Shown here: one piece after another, positions 18,430 through 27,537 of the stretch | How positions within the stretch are numbered: the stretch's first letter is position 1 | Layout of the letters: every line of letters begins with the position of its first letter | DNA from: Xanthomonas maliensis | Lineage (GTDB): Bacteria; Pseudomonadota; Gammaproteobacteria; Xanthomonadales; Xanthomonadaceae | Assembly (NCBI RefSeq): GCF_009192945.1 | Contig: NZ_NSET01000023.1 | Span: forward strand, 1-64,000 | Direction: 5' to 3' | Length of the DNA: 64,000 bases | The notes under the pieces: generated by a model | The model's input: only the letters and a program-made list of their open reading frames with translations | What the model was told of the DNA's origin: nothing | The model's database searches: none | Program-made: the position numbers and the translations under genes

Positions 18430-18449
18430 GTCACGCGCAAGCGCGTGAC
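18430..18449 (+). terminator. Hairpin after tRNA-Thr
   Basis: GTCACGCG, loop CAAG, then exact complement CGCGTGAC. It lies 5 bp after the tRNA CCA end. There is no T run, so it may act as a processing or stability hairpin rather than a strong intrinsic terminator. Confidence 0.55.
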
Positions 18450-18663
18450 CGCGTTGCGATTCGGCTCCAAGCGCGCGCCATGCCTGGGATGCGGGCGCGG
18501 CAATCTGGCCGACATTGCCCGGAGTCGACACGATTCCCGCCATGCGCTCTCCACGTTTTTCCCAGACGCTGCCAGCCGCGTCGACGATGTCGGACGACAG
18601 CGTTGATTCTTTGCGCTCGACGTGGGGGCGCGCCGGCACTGTCCGGCGACGGGCTTGCTCGGC

Positions 18664-19347
18664 TCAGGCCGGGCGGCCGGCCGAGAGCAATTGCAGGACA
18701 TCGTCCGCCGAGGCCGCCGGTGTCGCGGTGGTCTGCAGGCGTTGGGCCATGGCTGCGGCAACGATGGCCAACGCTTGCCGCAACACGCTGTCGGCATCGG
18801 TGCGTGCATCCAGCACGTGTTTGCCTGGTAGCTCGAGGGTGTTGAAGATCGCCCGGCAGCGCTCCAGGTTCTCGGCCGTTTCGAAGTGGTTGGGAGCATC
18901 GCCGCGCGCGCGGATGCGTGCCAGGCCGGTGGCGGGCGGAAGGTCGAGCAGCAGCAAGACGTCCGGCCGCGGTGCAAAGGCGTTGAGCGCCATCAGGTTG
19001 TCCAGCGGCAGGCCCGCCGCGCCCTGGTAGGCAATCATCGACGGAAAGTAGCGATCCAGAATCACCACCTCGCCGCGCGCCAGCGCTGGTGCGATCAGTT
19101 GCTCGACATGGTCGCGGCGGTCGCGGATCAGCAGCGTGGCTTCCTCGTCCGCACTCAGGCGGCCGGTGGCTGCCGACTGACGCAACTGGGTGCCCCAGGG
19201 GCCATTGGTCGGCTCCTTGCTGCAGACCACCGGAATCTCGGCGGCGCTCAAGGTCTCGGCCAGACGTCTGGCGAGCGTGGTCTTGCCGGCTCCGTCGATC
19301 CCTTCGATCACGACGAGCAGGCCGCCAGGGGCAAGTGCGATTGTCAT
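18664..19347 (-). CDS. tmk: Thymidylate kinase
   Basis: This 227-residue P-loop kinase converts dTMP to dTDP. Motifs are the Walker [11 protein letters not shown] (residues 15-24), the DR(Y/H) motif [14 protein letters not shown] near residue 98, and an Arg-rich stretch RIRARGD in the LID area. It is somewhat longer than E. coli Tmk and carries a short Ala-rich C-terminal tail. It is convergent with the tRNA-Thr unit. Confidence 0.92.
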   Translation of the reverse strand: MTIALAPGGLLVVIEGIDGAGKTTLARRLAETLSAAEIPVVCSKEPTNGPWGTQLRQSAATGRLSADEEATLLIRDRRDHVEQLIAPALARGEVVILDRYFPSMIAYQGAAGLPLDNLMALNAFAPRPDVLLLLDLPPATGLARIRARGDAPNHFETAENLERCRAIFNTLELPGKHVLDARTDADSVLRQALAIVAAAMAQRLQTTATPAASADDVLQLLSAGRPA

Positions 19348-19819
19348 CGCGCTACTTTAGCCGATCGGTCGACTGCGGCCGATCCTTCCCGGAGGGATCA
19401 CTGCAGCGAGGGCAGCTGTCGGGAATATCCTGATACTCCCCAATAGGGGGGATAGGCGCATACTGAACAAGTCAGGCATGGCGCTCAACCGTGCGGCGCT
19501 CGAGCAGCGTCCTTGTTGACATCAAGGAAGATGGACGCGTTCGCCGTCACCCTAGAGACGGCATCCTCCGCGTGACGCCCTTCGCTGGCACCGTCGTGAC
19601 CATACTCCTTGTCTTCGCCGCACCGTTGCGCGGGCGTTACCGCATCGACCGCTCTGTGGCGTGCTGATCGATACCTTTACTCCCTGATGTCGCCAGCAAG
19701 GCAGCGCCGCACTGCGCGCTCCACCGCAAGGCCTGCGCGCGCGCTCGTGTTGCGTTGCCGCGCGTCAGCGCCGCACGCGCCGACTAGACTGCGCGGCTTT
19801 CCCGATGTTGGAGCACTAC
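19348..19819. other. Intergenic region between tmk and arginase
   Basis: No gene is visible in these 472 bp. They must hold the divergent promoters of tmk (minus) and arginase (plus). The notable element is a G/C-run palindrome at 19432-19455, described separately. A small inverted repeat (GATCC...GGATC type) lies near 19381-19399. Confidence 0.5.
19432..19455. promoter_or_regulatory. CsoR/FrmR-type operator-like palindrome
   Basis: GATACTCCCCAATAGGGGGGATAG (24 bp; reverse complement CTATCCCCCCTATTGGGGAGTATC). The A/T-flanked C-run facing a G-run is the layout of operators bound by the CsoR/RcnR/FrmR repressor family. No gene of that family is nearby, and the regulated gene is unclear: tmk begins 85 bp to the left and arginase 365 bp to the right. 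Confidence 0.35.
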
Positions 19820-20743
19820 ATGGCGACGCACTACCAGCCGGTTTCCCTGATTGGCGTTCCCACCGATATCGGTGCCGGCCACCGCGGCGCGCGCATGGGA
19901 CCGGAGGCCTTGCGCATCGCTGGCCTGGGCGAGGCCTTGCAGGCGCGCGGCGTGGATGTGCGCGACCTCGGCAACCTGGATGGGCCACGCAATCCGTGGC
20001 AGGCACCACAGGCCGGGTACCGGCATCTGCAGGAAGTGGTGGCCTGGAACCGTGCGCTGATGGAAGCCAGCTACGCCGAACTGCGCGCCTGCCGCATGCC
20101 GATCATGCTCGGCGGCGATCATTGCCTGGGCATCGGTTCGATCACCGCGGTAGCGCGCCATTGCCGTGAACAGGAGCGGCCGCTGCGGGTGCTGTGGCTG
20201 GACGCGCATTCGGACTTCAACACCAGCGAGGTGACGCCGTCGGGCAATGTGCACGGCATGCCGGTGGCCTGCCTGTGCGGCCTGGGACCGCAGGCGCTGA
20301 CCCATCTCGGTGGCAGTGCGCCCGCGCTGCACCCGGAGCAGGTGCGCCAGATCGGCATCCGCTCGGTCGATCCGGAGGAAAAGCGGTTGATCAAGCAGCA
20401 TCGCATCGATGTATACGACATGCGCTACATCGACGAGGTCGGCATGAAGCGCACCATGGAAGCGGCGCTGGAGGGACTGTCTGCCGACACCCATCTGCAC
20501 GTCAGTTTCGACGTGGATTTCCTCGACCCCAGCATCGCGCCTGGCGTCGGCACCACGGTTCCGGGCGGGCCGAATTATCGCGAAGCGCAGTTGGTGATGG
20601 AGATGATCGCCGACAGTGGGCGCATGGGATCGTTGGATATCGTCGAACTCAATCCCGTGCTCGACACCCGCAACGCGACCGCCGAGTTGGCGGTGGATCT
20701 GGTCGAGAGCCTGTTCGGAAAGTCGACCCTGATGCGGGATTAG
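19820..20743 (+). CDS. rocF: Arginase
   Basis: A 307-residue arginase that hydrolyses arginine to ornithine and urea. The manganese-binding motifs are complete: GGDHCLG near residue 98, DAHSDFNT (Asp128, His130, Asp132) and SFDVDFLDP near residue 229, followed by the PGG and E(L)NP motifs. I used ATG 19820, which has GGAG 7-8 nt upstream; the frame is also open from ATG 19805. It appears to be a single-gene unit. Confidence 0.95.
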   Translation: MATHYQPVSLIGVPTDIGAGHRGARMGPEALRIAGLGEALQARGVDVRDLGNLDGPRNPWQAPQAGYRHLQEVVAWNRALMEASYAELRACRMPIMLGGDHCLGIGSITAVARHCREQERPLRVLWLDAHSDFNTSEVTPSGNVHGMPVACLCGLGPQALTHLGGSAPALHPEQVRQIGIRSVDPEEKRLIKQHRIDVYDMRYIDEVGMKRTMEAALEGLSADTHLHVSFDVDFLDPSIAPGVGTTVPGGPNYREAQLVMEMIADSGRMGSLDIVELNPVLDTRNATAELAVDLVESLFGKSTLMRD

Positions 20744-20851
20744 TCACTGACTGAACATCGCCGCTCGCGTTCACATCAAATCCACGGCCGCGCAGTCAGA
20801 TTTGGCGCCAAGCGAGTGCATCGGCACCGCACGAAGAACCGAGGAAGACCT

Positions 20852-21004
20852 ATGAAGCGACTGCTGACACTGATGGTGCTGGGCCTGTTTTCGGCTGGCG
20901 TGATGACGGGCTGCAACACCGTCGCCGGCGCCGGCAAGGATATGCAGGGAGCGGGTCAGAAGGTTGAAAAGAAGGCCGAAGACTGTAACGACGGCAAGTG
21001 CTGA
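20852..21004 (+). CDS. Entericidin A/B family lipoprotein (copy 1)
   Basis: A 50-residue lipoprotein: signal peptide MKRLLTLMVLGLFSAGVM, lipobox TGC, then NTVAGAGKDMQGAGQKVEKK, the entericidin signature. Family members are stress- or stationary-phase-linked envelope lipoproteins. The start is supported by GAGGAAGACC just upstream. Its tail is longer and Cys-ended (CNDGKC) compared with copy 2 located 81 bp downstream. Confidence 0.88.
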   Translation: MKRLLTLMVLGLFSAGVMTGCNTVAGAGKDMQGAGQKVEKKAEDCNDGKC

Positions 21005-21085
21005 TCACCGCATCGGCCGAGTCCTTGGCCGATGTATCCAATCGATTTGCGGCAGTCCGCCGCGAGCTATGAAGGAGTCCATCTT

Positions 21086-21220
21086 ATGAAGCGTGCTATC
21101 GCGTTGCTGGTGCTGTCGATGCTGTCGGTAGGAATGCTGGCCGGTTGCAATACCGTGGCAGGCGCCGGCAAGGACGTGCAGGGTGCTGGCGAGAAGGTCG
21201 AAGACGCCGCGCGTCGTTGA
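21086..21220 (+). CDS. Entericidin A/B family lipoprotein (copy 2)
   Basis: A 44-residue lipoprotein with strong ribosome binding site AAGGAG. The signal peptide is MKRAIALLVLSMLSVGMLA, followed by lipobox Cys and NTVAGAGKDVQGAGEKVEDA. It is a tandem paralogue of copy 1, nearly identical in the mature N-terminus. A strong terminator follows 18 bp after the stop, so the two copies probably form one transcript. Confidence 0.9.
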   Translation: MKRAIALLVLSMLSVGMLAGCNTVAGAGKDVQGAGEKVEDAARR

Positions 21221-21237
21221 TCCGTTTCAGAGCCGAG

Positions 21238-21268
21238 AAAAAACGGGCCGACAGGCCCGTTTTTTTTG
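21238..21268. terminator. Rho-independent terminator after entericidin genes
   Basis: A run of A, stem ACGGGCC, loop GACA, stem GGCCCGT, then eight T. It is symmetrical and could work in both directions. Confidence 0.92.
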
Positions 21269-21417
21269 CCCGCGTCGCGGACCTGCGCACGGCCGCATGT
21301 CTTGGCACCCATTCATCGCGGTGAGTGTCGGCTTGACGGATCTTGATGCCTGGCGAACACCGCGATCGCCAACCTGCAGGCACGGTCAATCGCGGCCGCA
21401 GCCAAGCGGAGAACGCA

Positions 21418-21627
21418 ATGAACACGGACATCATTTCCGGCAAGTGGACTCAACTGAAGGGCAAGATGCAGGCCAAGTGGGGCGATCTGACCGACGACGA
21501 CTTCAAGGTCGCCGAGGGCAATGCCGAATACCTGCAGGGCAAACTGCAGGAGCGCTATGGCTGGGATCGCGACCGCGCCCAGAGCGAAGTACGGGCATTC
21601 GAGAAGTCGCTGAAAGACGAGCGCTGA
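21418..21627 (+). CDS. CsbD family stress protein
   Basis: A 69-residue hydrophilic protein with the CsbD pattern: [20 protein letters not shown] at residues 8-27 and [16 protein letters not shown] after it. CsbD/YjbJ-like proteins are abundant general stress proteins of unknown mechanism. The start ATG 21418 has GCGGAGAAC upstream. It lies just after the entericidin pair, another stress-linked unit. Confidence 0.92.
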   Translation: MNTDIISGKWTQLKGKMQAKWGDLTDDDFKVAEGNAEYLQGKLQERYGWDRDRAQSEVRAFEKSLKDER

Positions 21628-21660
21628 GCCCGCGCCGCGCAGGCGCGGCCAATGGATCGA

Positions 21661-21692
21661 CGAACGGGCCGCCCTGCAGGGCGGCCCGTTCG
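21661..21692. terminator. Long GC hairpin after csbD
   Basis: CGAACGGGCCGCCC, loop TGCA, then exact complement GGGCGGCCCGTTCG: a 14-bp perfect stem 33 bp after csbD and 68 bp before trpS. There is no U tract, so it may act as an attenuator-like or Rho-assisted terminator. Confidence 0.65.
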
Positions 21693-21760
21693 CGATGTGG
21701 GCCACGCCCGGTCGACTGGTCGGCTAGACTTGAGCGCTGGTTTCTCCGGCCCTCCTGTTC

Positions 21761-23050
21761 ATGACCACCCGCGTTCTTACCGGCATCACCACCTCCGGCA
21801 CCCCCCATCTGGGCAACTATGTCGGCGCGATCCGCCCGGCCATCCAGGCAAGCGCTGTTGCCGACACCGAGAGCTTCTACTTCCTGGCCGACCTGCACAG
21901 CCTGATCAAGGCGCAGGACCCAGCACGCACGCAGCGCTCGACGCTGGAAATCGCCGCCAGCTGGCTGGCCTGCGGGCTGGATCCGGCGAAGGTCTGGTTC
22001 TATCGCCAGTCCGACGTGCCGGAAACCACCGAGTTGATGTGGCTGCTCACCTGCGTGGCCGGCAAGGGCATCCTCAATCGCGCCCATGCCTACAAGGCGG
22101 CCGTGGACAAGAACCGCGAGCAGGGCGAAGACGAGGACGCCGGCGTGACCGCCGGATTGTTCATGTACCCGGTACTGATGGCCGCCGACATTCTGATCTT
22201 CAATGCGCACAAGGTGCCGGTGGGCCGCGACCAGGTGCAGCACATCGAAATGGCACGCGATTTCGCCCAGCGCTTCAATCATGTCTACGGCCGGGAGCAC
22301 TTCGTGCTGCCGGAGGCGGCGATCGACGAGCAGGTCGCCACCTTGCCAGGCCTGGATGGCCGCAAGATGAGCAAGAGTTACCACAACACCATCCCGCTGT
22401 TCGCCCCGCGCGAGGAGTTGCGCAAGCTGGTGTTCTCCATCCTCACCGATTCGCGTGCACCGGGCGAGCCGAAGGACACCCAGGGCTCGGCGCTGTTCCA
22501 GCTGTATCAGGCGTTTGCCGCACCGGCCGAGACGGCGGCGTTCGCGCAGGCGTTTGCCGAGGGCATCGGTTGGGGCGATGTCAAGCAACGGCTGTTCGAA
22601 CGGGTGGACCAGGAGATCGCGCCGCTGCGTGCGCGCTACGACGCGCTGATGGCCGAACCGACCAAGATCGAGGCGATCCTGCGCGACGGCGGCGCGCGCC
22701 TGCGCGCCCGCTATGCCACGCCCTTGCTGGCCGAACTGCGCGATGCGGTGGGGTTGCGGGATCTGTCCAGCCAATCGGGCAGTGCCGAGGGCACGGCGAC
22801 CAGCAAGGCCGCACTGCCGGTTTTCAAGCAATACCGTGAGCAGGATGGGCAGTTCTACTTCAAGCTCGCCGATGCGGCCGGTACGGTGCTGCTGCAAAGC
22901 GATGGCTTCGCATCGCCGCGCGACGCCGGGCAGTTGATCGCGCGTTTGAAGCAAGCCGAGCAGCCGGCCCAGCTGCAGTTGCCGGGCGTGCATGCGCAGT
23001 GTCCAGCAGAGACGGTGCTGGCGGCGCTACAGGCGCTGCGCGCGGACTGA
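21761..23050 (+). CDS. trpS: Tryptophanyl-tRNA synthetase
   Basis: A class I synthetase of 429 residues charging tRNA-Trp. The HIGH-equivalent is TSGTPHLGNYVGA near residue 11 and the KMSKS loop is GRKMSKSYHN near residue 202. It is longer than E. coli TrpS (334), with an extra C-terminal domain from about residue 340, a layout also recalled in other Xanthomonadaceae. It is monocistronic by spacing. Confidence 0.95.
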   Translation: MTTRVLTGITTSGTPHLGNYVGAIRPAIQASAVADTESFYFLADLHSLIKAQDPARTQRSTLEIAASWLACGLDPAKVWFYRQSDVPETTELMWLLTCVAGKGILNRAHAYKAAVDKNREQGEDEDAGVTAGLFMYPVLMAADILIFNAHKVPVGRDQVQHIEMARDFAQRFNHVYGREHFVLPEAAIDEQVATLPGLDGRKMSKSYHNTIPLFAPREELRKLVFSILTDSRAPGEPKDTQGSALFQLYQAFAAPAETAAFAQAFAEGIGWGDVKQRLFERVDQEIAPLRARYDALMAEPTKIEAILRDGGARLRARYATPLLAELRDAVGLRDLSSQSGSAEGTATSKAALPVFKQYREQDGQFYFKLADAAGTVLLQSDGFASPRDAGQLIARLKQAEQPAQLQLPGVHAQCPAETVLAALQALRAD

Positions 23051-23155
23051 GCGCAGCGCGGTGCGCATGGCGCATGCGCACTGCAGCATGCGCGCCGCTT
23101 GTGCAGATCGCATCACCGCGCAATGCAGTTTCCTGTTTCCCCTTGCGGAGGCGAG

Positions 23156-24109
23156 ATGAGCCGTACGCCCGATCACGGCATCTGGACCATCGATACCGGC
23201 TTTGGTGGCGCCCAATTCGATGCCGCCTACCTGATCGTCGAAGACGGCCAGGCGGCATTCGTCGACTGCGGTACCACGCACTCGGTGCCCCGCATGCTCG
23301 CGGCGTTGGACCAGGCCGGCATCGCACCGGCGCAGGTCGCGTGGCTGGTGCTGACGCATGTGCATCTGGACCACGCGGGCGGGGCCGGTGCGCTGCTGCA
23401 GCAGCTGCCGAGCGCGCGCGTGCTGGTGCATCCACGCGGTGCGCCCCATCTGATCGATCCCAGCCGACTGATCGCCGGTGCCAGCGCGGTGTACGGTGAG
23501 GCCGAGCTGGCACGCAGCTACGGACGGGTCCTGCCGATAGCGGAAGAACGCATCGTTGCCGCCAGCGATGGGCATCGCGTGCGATTGGGCGCACGGGAGC
23601 TGCGCAGCATCGAGACGCCCGGGCATGCGCGGCACCATGTGTGCCTGTGGGATGCGCGCAGCCGCAGCTGGTTCACCGGCGACACCTTCGGTTTGTCCTA
23701 CCGCGCGCTGGACAGTGCGCAAGGTCCGCTCATCCTGCCGACGTCCTCGCCGGTGCAGTTCGAGCCGGAGGCAATGCTGGCCTCGATTGCGCGCCTGCTG
23801 GAGACCGCGCCGGAAGCGATGTACCTGACCCATTACGGGCGGGTGGCGCCACCGGCACCGTTGGCGCAGGCCTTGGCCGAGCAGATCCATGCGATGACCG
23901 CACTCGCGCGCGAATGCAATGCCCACGCCGACCCGGCGCAACGACATCGTTGCCTGGTGGCGGCGCTGACCGCGCTCTACCTGCAGCGTGCGCGTGACCA
24001 TGGCTGCGCACAGGACGCGGCGACCATCGCGCACCTGTTGGCCACCGATATCGAACTCAACGCACAAGGCCTGGCGTGCTGGTTGGACCGCGCGCCGCGC
24101 GCGCAGTGA
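23156..24109 (+). CDS. Metallo-beta-lactamase fold hydrolase
   Basis: A 317-residue protein from ATG 23156 with GCGGAGG upstream. The metal-binding THVHLDHAGG is at residues 67-76, and later metal ligands appear in TPGHARHH and in FTGDTF. The length and C-terminal helical part (about residues 230-317) are like glyoxalase II/RNase Z-type MBL proteins of unassigned substrate. There is no signal peptide, so it acts in the cytoplasm. It stands alone between trpS and a peptidase gene. Confidence 0.88.
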   Translation: MSRTPDHGIWTIDTGFGGAQFDAAYLIVEDGQAAFVDCGTTHSVPRMLAALDQAGIAPAQVAWLVLTHVHLDHAGGAGALLQQLPSARVLVHPRGAPHLIDPSRLIAGASAVYGEAELARSYGRVLPIAEERIVAASDGHRVRLGARELRSIETPGHARHHVCLWDARSRSWFTGDTFGLSYRALDSAQGPLILPTSSPVQFEPEAMLASIARLLETAPEAMYLTHYGRVAPPAPLAQALAEQIHAMTALARECNAHADPAQRHRCLVAALTALYLQRARDHGCAQDAATIAHLLATDIELNAQGLACWLDRAPRAQ

Positions 24110-24327
24110 ACACTGCGACCGGCGCGCATTGCCGTTGCCGCTGTCCATGATCGGCAACGTGATGCGGTTGGGTAGGCAGCTGGATCGGCGATCGCTGTGA
24201 GATCGGGGCGGCTGCGTGCGATCACGTTGCGCGTGCGGCCCGGAGGCGCGCAAGTCGCAGTCGACAGCGACTTTTGTGCTGCAGGCTTTGTAAACTTGCG
24301 GTCATCTCGTTCCTGCAAGGCCTCGCC

Positions 24328-25989
24328 GTGAATCCGATGCGCATCCTGTTGCTGTCCGCCTGTCTGTTCGTCGGAGGCGTGGCGCACGCGGCCAACGACC
24401 TGCCTGGCGGCGGCATCGATGCAGAGGCCTTATCGCGTCACGTGCAGCTGCTGGCGTCCGATGCGTTCGAAGGCCGCGCGCCGGCCAGTGCCGGCGAACA
24501 GCGCACGGTCGACTACCTGGTCGAGCAGTTCAAGGCATCGGGATTGCAGCCTGGCGGCAACAACGGCAGCTGGACCCAGGCGGTGCCGTTGGTGCGTGCG
24601 CAGGTCGACGGGCCGGTGCAGGCCAGCCTGCAGATCGGTGGGCAGCGGCAGCCGCTGGTCAATGGCACCGACGTGACGCTGCAGAGTCTGCGGCCGCAGG
24701 CCAAGGTGGCACTGAAGGATGCACCGCTGGTCTTCGTCGGCTATGGCATTAGCGCGCCGGAGCGCGACTGGGACGACTACAAGGGGGTGGACCTGCGCGG
24801 CAAGATCGCGGTGATGCTGATCAACGATGCCGATTTCGAGACGGCCGCGCCGGGTGCTTTCGATGGCAAGTCGGTCACGTATTACGGGCGTTGGACCTAC
24901 AAGTACGAGGAGGCAGCGCGACGCGGCGCGGCCGGCGTGTTGATCGTGCACGAGACCGCGCCGGCTGCCTACGGTTGGGCGACGGTGCAGAGCTCGGGAA
25001 TGTCGCCGTTGTTCGATATCGAGCGCAGCGATGCCGAGGCCAAGGCGCAGCATGTGGCGGTGCGCGGCTGGATGCAGCGGACGCTGGCGGTGTCGCTGTT
25101 CCAGCGCGCCGGGCTGGATTTCGAGCAGGCCAAGCGGCGTGCCCAGCAGCGTGACTTCACCCCGATGGTGCTGGGCGATGCGCGGTTGTCGGTCGCCTTC
25201 AAGCTCAAGCGCGAGCGCGTGGTGACCCATAACGTGGTCGCCAAGCTCACGGGCAGCACGCATCCCGACGAAACGGTGATCTTCTCTGCGCATTGGGACG
25301 CCTTCGGTCTGGGCCAGGCCGATGCCAGTGGCGATCGCGTGCGGCGCGGTGCGGTGGACAACGCCACCGGCGTGGCCAGCGTGCTGGAACTGGCGCGGGT
25401 ATTCGCCGCAGGGCCCAAGCCGCAGCGCACGCTGTACTTCATCGCCCTGACGGCCGAAGAGAAGGGCCTGCTCGGCGCCAATTACTACGCGGCGCATCCG
25501 CTGGCGCCGTTGGACAAGACCGTGGCCGTGCTCAACATGGAGATGTTCAGCCCCGATGGTGCTACCCATGACATCGCCTCGTGGGGGCGTGGACGCGTCT
25601 CGCTGGAGGGCGCATTGGAGCAGGCGGCGCAGGCGCGCGGACGGCGCTACTCGCCCGATCCCAACCTGGAAGCCGGTTTCTTCTATCGTGCCGACCACTT
25701 CGCCTTCGCGCGGGTCGGCGTGCCGGCGATCACCGTGGGGCCCGGGCTGGACAAGCTCGACGGTGGCCTTGCCGCCGGCAAGGCGCTGCGCGAGAAGTAC
25801 TTCGCCGACTGCTACCATCAGCCCTGCGATCGCTGGACGCCGCAATGGGATGCCAGCGGACACGCCGCCGACACCACGCTGGTCTACGATGTCGGCGCCG
25901 CACTGGCCAATGGTCGGCAATGGCCGGCCTGGCAGGAGGGCTCGGAGTTCAAGGCGATCCGCGCACGCAGCGATGCCGCGCGCCGCTGA
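24328..25989 (+). CDS. M28 family exported aminopeptidase with PA domain
   Basis: The product has 553 residues from GTG 24328 (ATG 24337 is an alternative). A signal peptide is seen at ILLLSACLFVGGVAHA. A PA-type insertion covers about residues 150-280. The M28 zinc site follows: SAHWDAFGLG (about 320), AVDNATGVAS (about 342) and the catalytic TAEEKGLLGANYY (about 375), then a late RADHFAFARVGVPA. It probably removes N-terminal residues from peptides in the periplasm or outside the cell. Confidence 0.93.
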   Translation: MNPMRILLLSACLFVGGVAHAANDLPGGGIDAEALSRHVQLLASDAFEGRAPASAGEQRTVDYLVEQFKASGLQPGGNNGSWTQAVPLVRAQVDGPVQASLQIGGQRQPLVNGTDVTLQSLRPQAKVALKDAPLVFVGYGISAPERDWDDYKGVDLRGKIAVMLINDADFETAAPGAFDGKSVTYYGRWTYKYEEAARRGAAGVLIVHETAPAAYGWATVQSSGMSPLFDIERSDAEAKAQHVAVRGWMQRTLAVSLFQRAGLDFEQAKRRAQQRDFTPMVLGDARLSVAFKLKRERVVTHNVVAKLTGSTHPDETVIFSAHWDAFGLGQADASGDRVRRGAVDNATGVASVLELARVFAAGPKPQRTLYFIALTAEEKGLLGANYYAAHPLAPLDKTVAVLNMEMFSPDGATHDIASWGRGRVSLEGALEQAAQARGRRYSPDPNLEAGFFYRADHFAFARVGVPAITVGPGLDKLDGGLAAGKALREKYFADCYHQPCDRWTPQWDASGHAADTTLVYDVGAALANGRQWPAWQEGSEFKAIRARSDAARR

Positions 25990-26107
25990 GGCGCTGGCGG
26001 CAAGAACGGCGACGGACGCCTCCGTTCACCGCGCTGATCGCCGCAGCTGAGGGCAGGCCGCACAGCGCCGGCAGCTGTCGATGCGAAGGCGAATCGTGCC
26101 GACGCAG

Positions 26108-26518
26108 TCAGCGTGCTGGGCGGCGCGAGGCGGCAGGTCTGCAGGGATAGCGCTTTGCCAAGGCCTGGACGATCAGGGTAGTGGCGGGCTCGTCCAGACG
26201 CGCATCCGGCAGCGCGTTGAGGTCGGCCAGCAAGGCCTGCACGTCCGGTGGACCGGCCTGGCCGGCCGGGCGGCACCACCGCTGTCCTTCGCTGCCAGCA
26301 GCGATGCCGAGCAGATAGGCCGCGGCGGTGCGCGCGGACACCATGACCCGCAGTTCGGTCTGCTGCGGGTCCAGATCGGCCGCCAGCGATCCATCCAGTG
26401 GGGCTTCCAGCAGCTGATGCCCGCTCATCTCCCAGGGAGCTGCAGACGTGCTCGCCAGCGTGGTGTTGCAAAGCGCGGCCAGCAAGGGCAACGCGAGCCA
26501 GCTCCGGTTGGATGCCAT
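26108..26518 (-). CDS. Rap1a/Tai family-like exported protein
   Basis: A 136-residue protein from ATG 26518 (GGGAG upstream) with a signal peptide (LALPLLAALCNTTLAS). The body has the Rap1a/Tai layout: AAYLLGIAAGSEGQRWCRPAG in the middle and VQALAKRYPC near the end, with two well-spaced Cys. Family members are periplasmic immunity proteins against T6SS amidase effectors, or orphan relatives. No cognate effector is adjacent here, so immunity is uncertain. Confidence 0.6.
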   Translation of the reverse strand: MASNRSWLALPLLAALCNTTLASTSAAPWEMSGHQLLEAPLDGSLAADLDPQQTELRVMVSARTAAAYLLGIAAGSEGQRWCRPAGQAGPPDVQALLADLNALPDARLDEPATTLIVQALAKRYPCRPAASRRPAR

Positions 26519-26640
26519 CAACGACTCCCTTCTCGATGAGTCACCTGTCCGTCGTGGCGGCCAAGGCGTGCACGGGTGCGCGGCTTGCACGATACCAGGT
26601 GATTTAGAATAACCATCTCCGCTGTGTCTGGCACCGTCCG

Positions 26641-27537
26641 ATGTCTTCCTCTCCTGTCGCCGTCGCGCCTGCGCGCGGCGGTGTTGTCGTTTTCGCGTTG
26701 TTGTTGGTCTATGTCGTGTGGGGCTCGACGTATCTGGCGATCCGTTTCGCGCTGCAAGGCGGTGCGCAACCGCTGACGATGGTGTCGGGCAGCCGCTTCA
26801 TCGTCGCCGGCACGCTGTTGTATGCGGTGCTGCGCTGGCGCGGCGTGGCGGCGCCGACGCGCGCGCAGTGGAAGAACGTGGCGCTGATGGGGGTGGCATT
26901 GCTGTTGCTGGGCAACGGCATGGTGGTCCTGGCCGAGCGCAGCGTCTCCTCGGGATTGGCGGCCACGGCGGTGGCATCGGTGCCCTTGTGGATGGCCTTG
27001 TTCGGTGCGCTGCGCGGGCAGCATGCCAGCGTGGGGGAGTGGGCCGGCATCGCGATCGGCTTTGCCGGCGTGGTCTGGCTCAACGCCGGCAGCAGCCTGA
27101 CCGCCACGCCGGGCGGACTGGTGTTGTTGCTGATCGCACCGATCGGCTGGGCGTTCGGCTCGGTGTGGTCGCGCGGGCGCGACCTGCCGACGCCCTTCAT
27201 GACCGCCGCCGGGCAAATGCTGTGCGGCGGCGTGTTGTTGGTGACGACCGGCCTGCTGCTGGGCGAGCGCCCCACTGCCTGGCCGAGCAGCTCCGGATTG
27301 CTGGCGGTGGCCTACCTGTGCGTGTTCGGTTCGATCGTCGCGTTTACCGCCTACGTGTGGTTGCTGCACCATGTGCGGCCGGCGTTGGCCGGTAGCTACG
27401 CCTACATCAATCCGGTGATCGCGGTGGCCTTGGGCGCATGGTTGGGCAGTGAACAATTCGGCATGCAGGATCTCGGGGCGATGGTGGTGATCCTGAGCGG
27501 CGTGGTGGTGCTGACCCTGGCCAGGGCGCGGCGATGA
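26641..27537 (+). CDS. yedA: EamA family exporter, YedA-like
   Basis: A 298-residue membrane protein with ten predicted helices in two EamA repeats. The start of helix 1, LLVYVVWGSTYLAIRFAL, is the family signature, and the second half ends in AYINPVIAVALGAWLGSE. Relatives export metabolites such as amino acids or drugs. It overlaps rarD by 4 bp (ATGA), so the two exporters are co-expressed. Confidence 0.9.
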   Translation: MSSSPVAVAPARGGVVVFALLLVYVVWGSTYLAIRFALQGGAQPLTMVSGSRFIVAGTLLYAVLRWRGVAAPTRAQWKNVALMGVALLLLGNGMVVLAERSVSSGLAATAVASVPLWMALFGALRGQHASVGEWAGIAIGFAGVVWLNAGSSLTATPGGLVLLLIAPIGWAFGSVWSRGRDLPTPFMTAAGQMLCGGVLLVTTGLLLGERPTAWPSSSGLLAVAYLCVFGSIVAFTAYVWLLHHVRPALAGSYAYINPVIAVALGAWLGSEQFGMQDLGAMVVILSGVVVLTLARARR

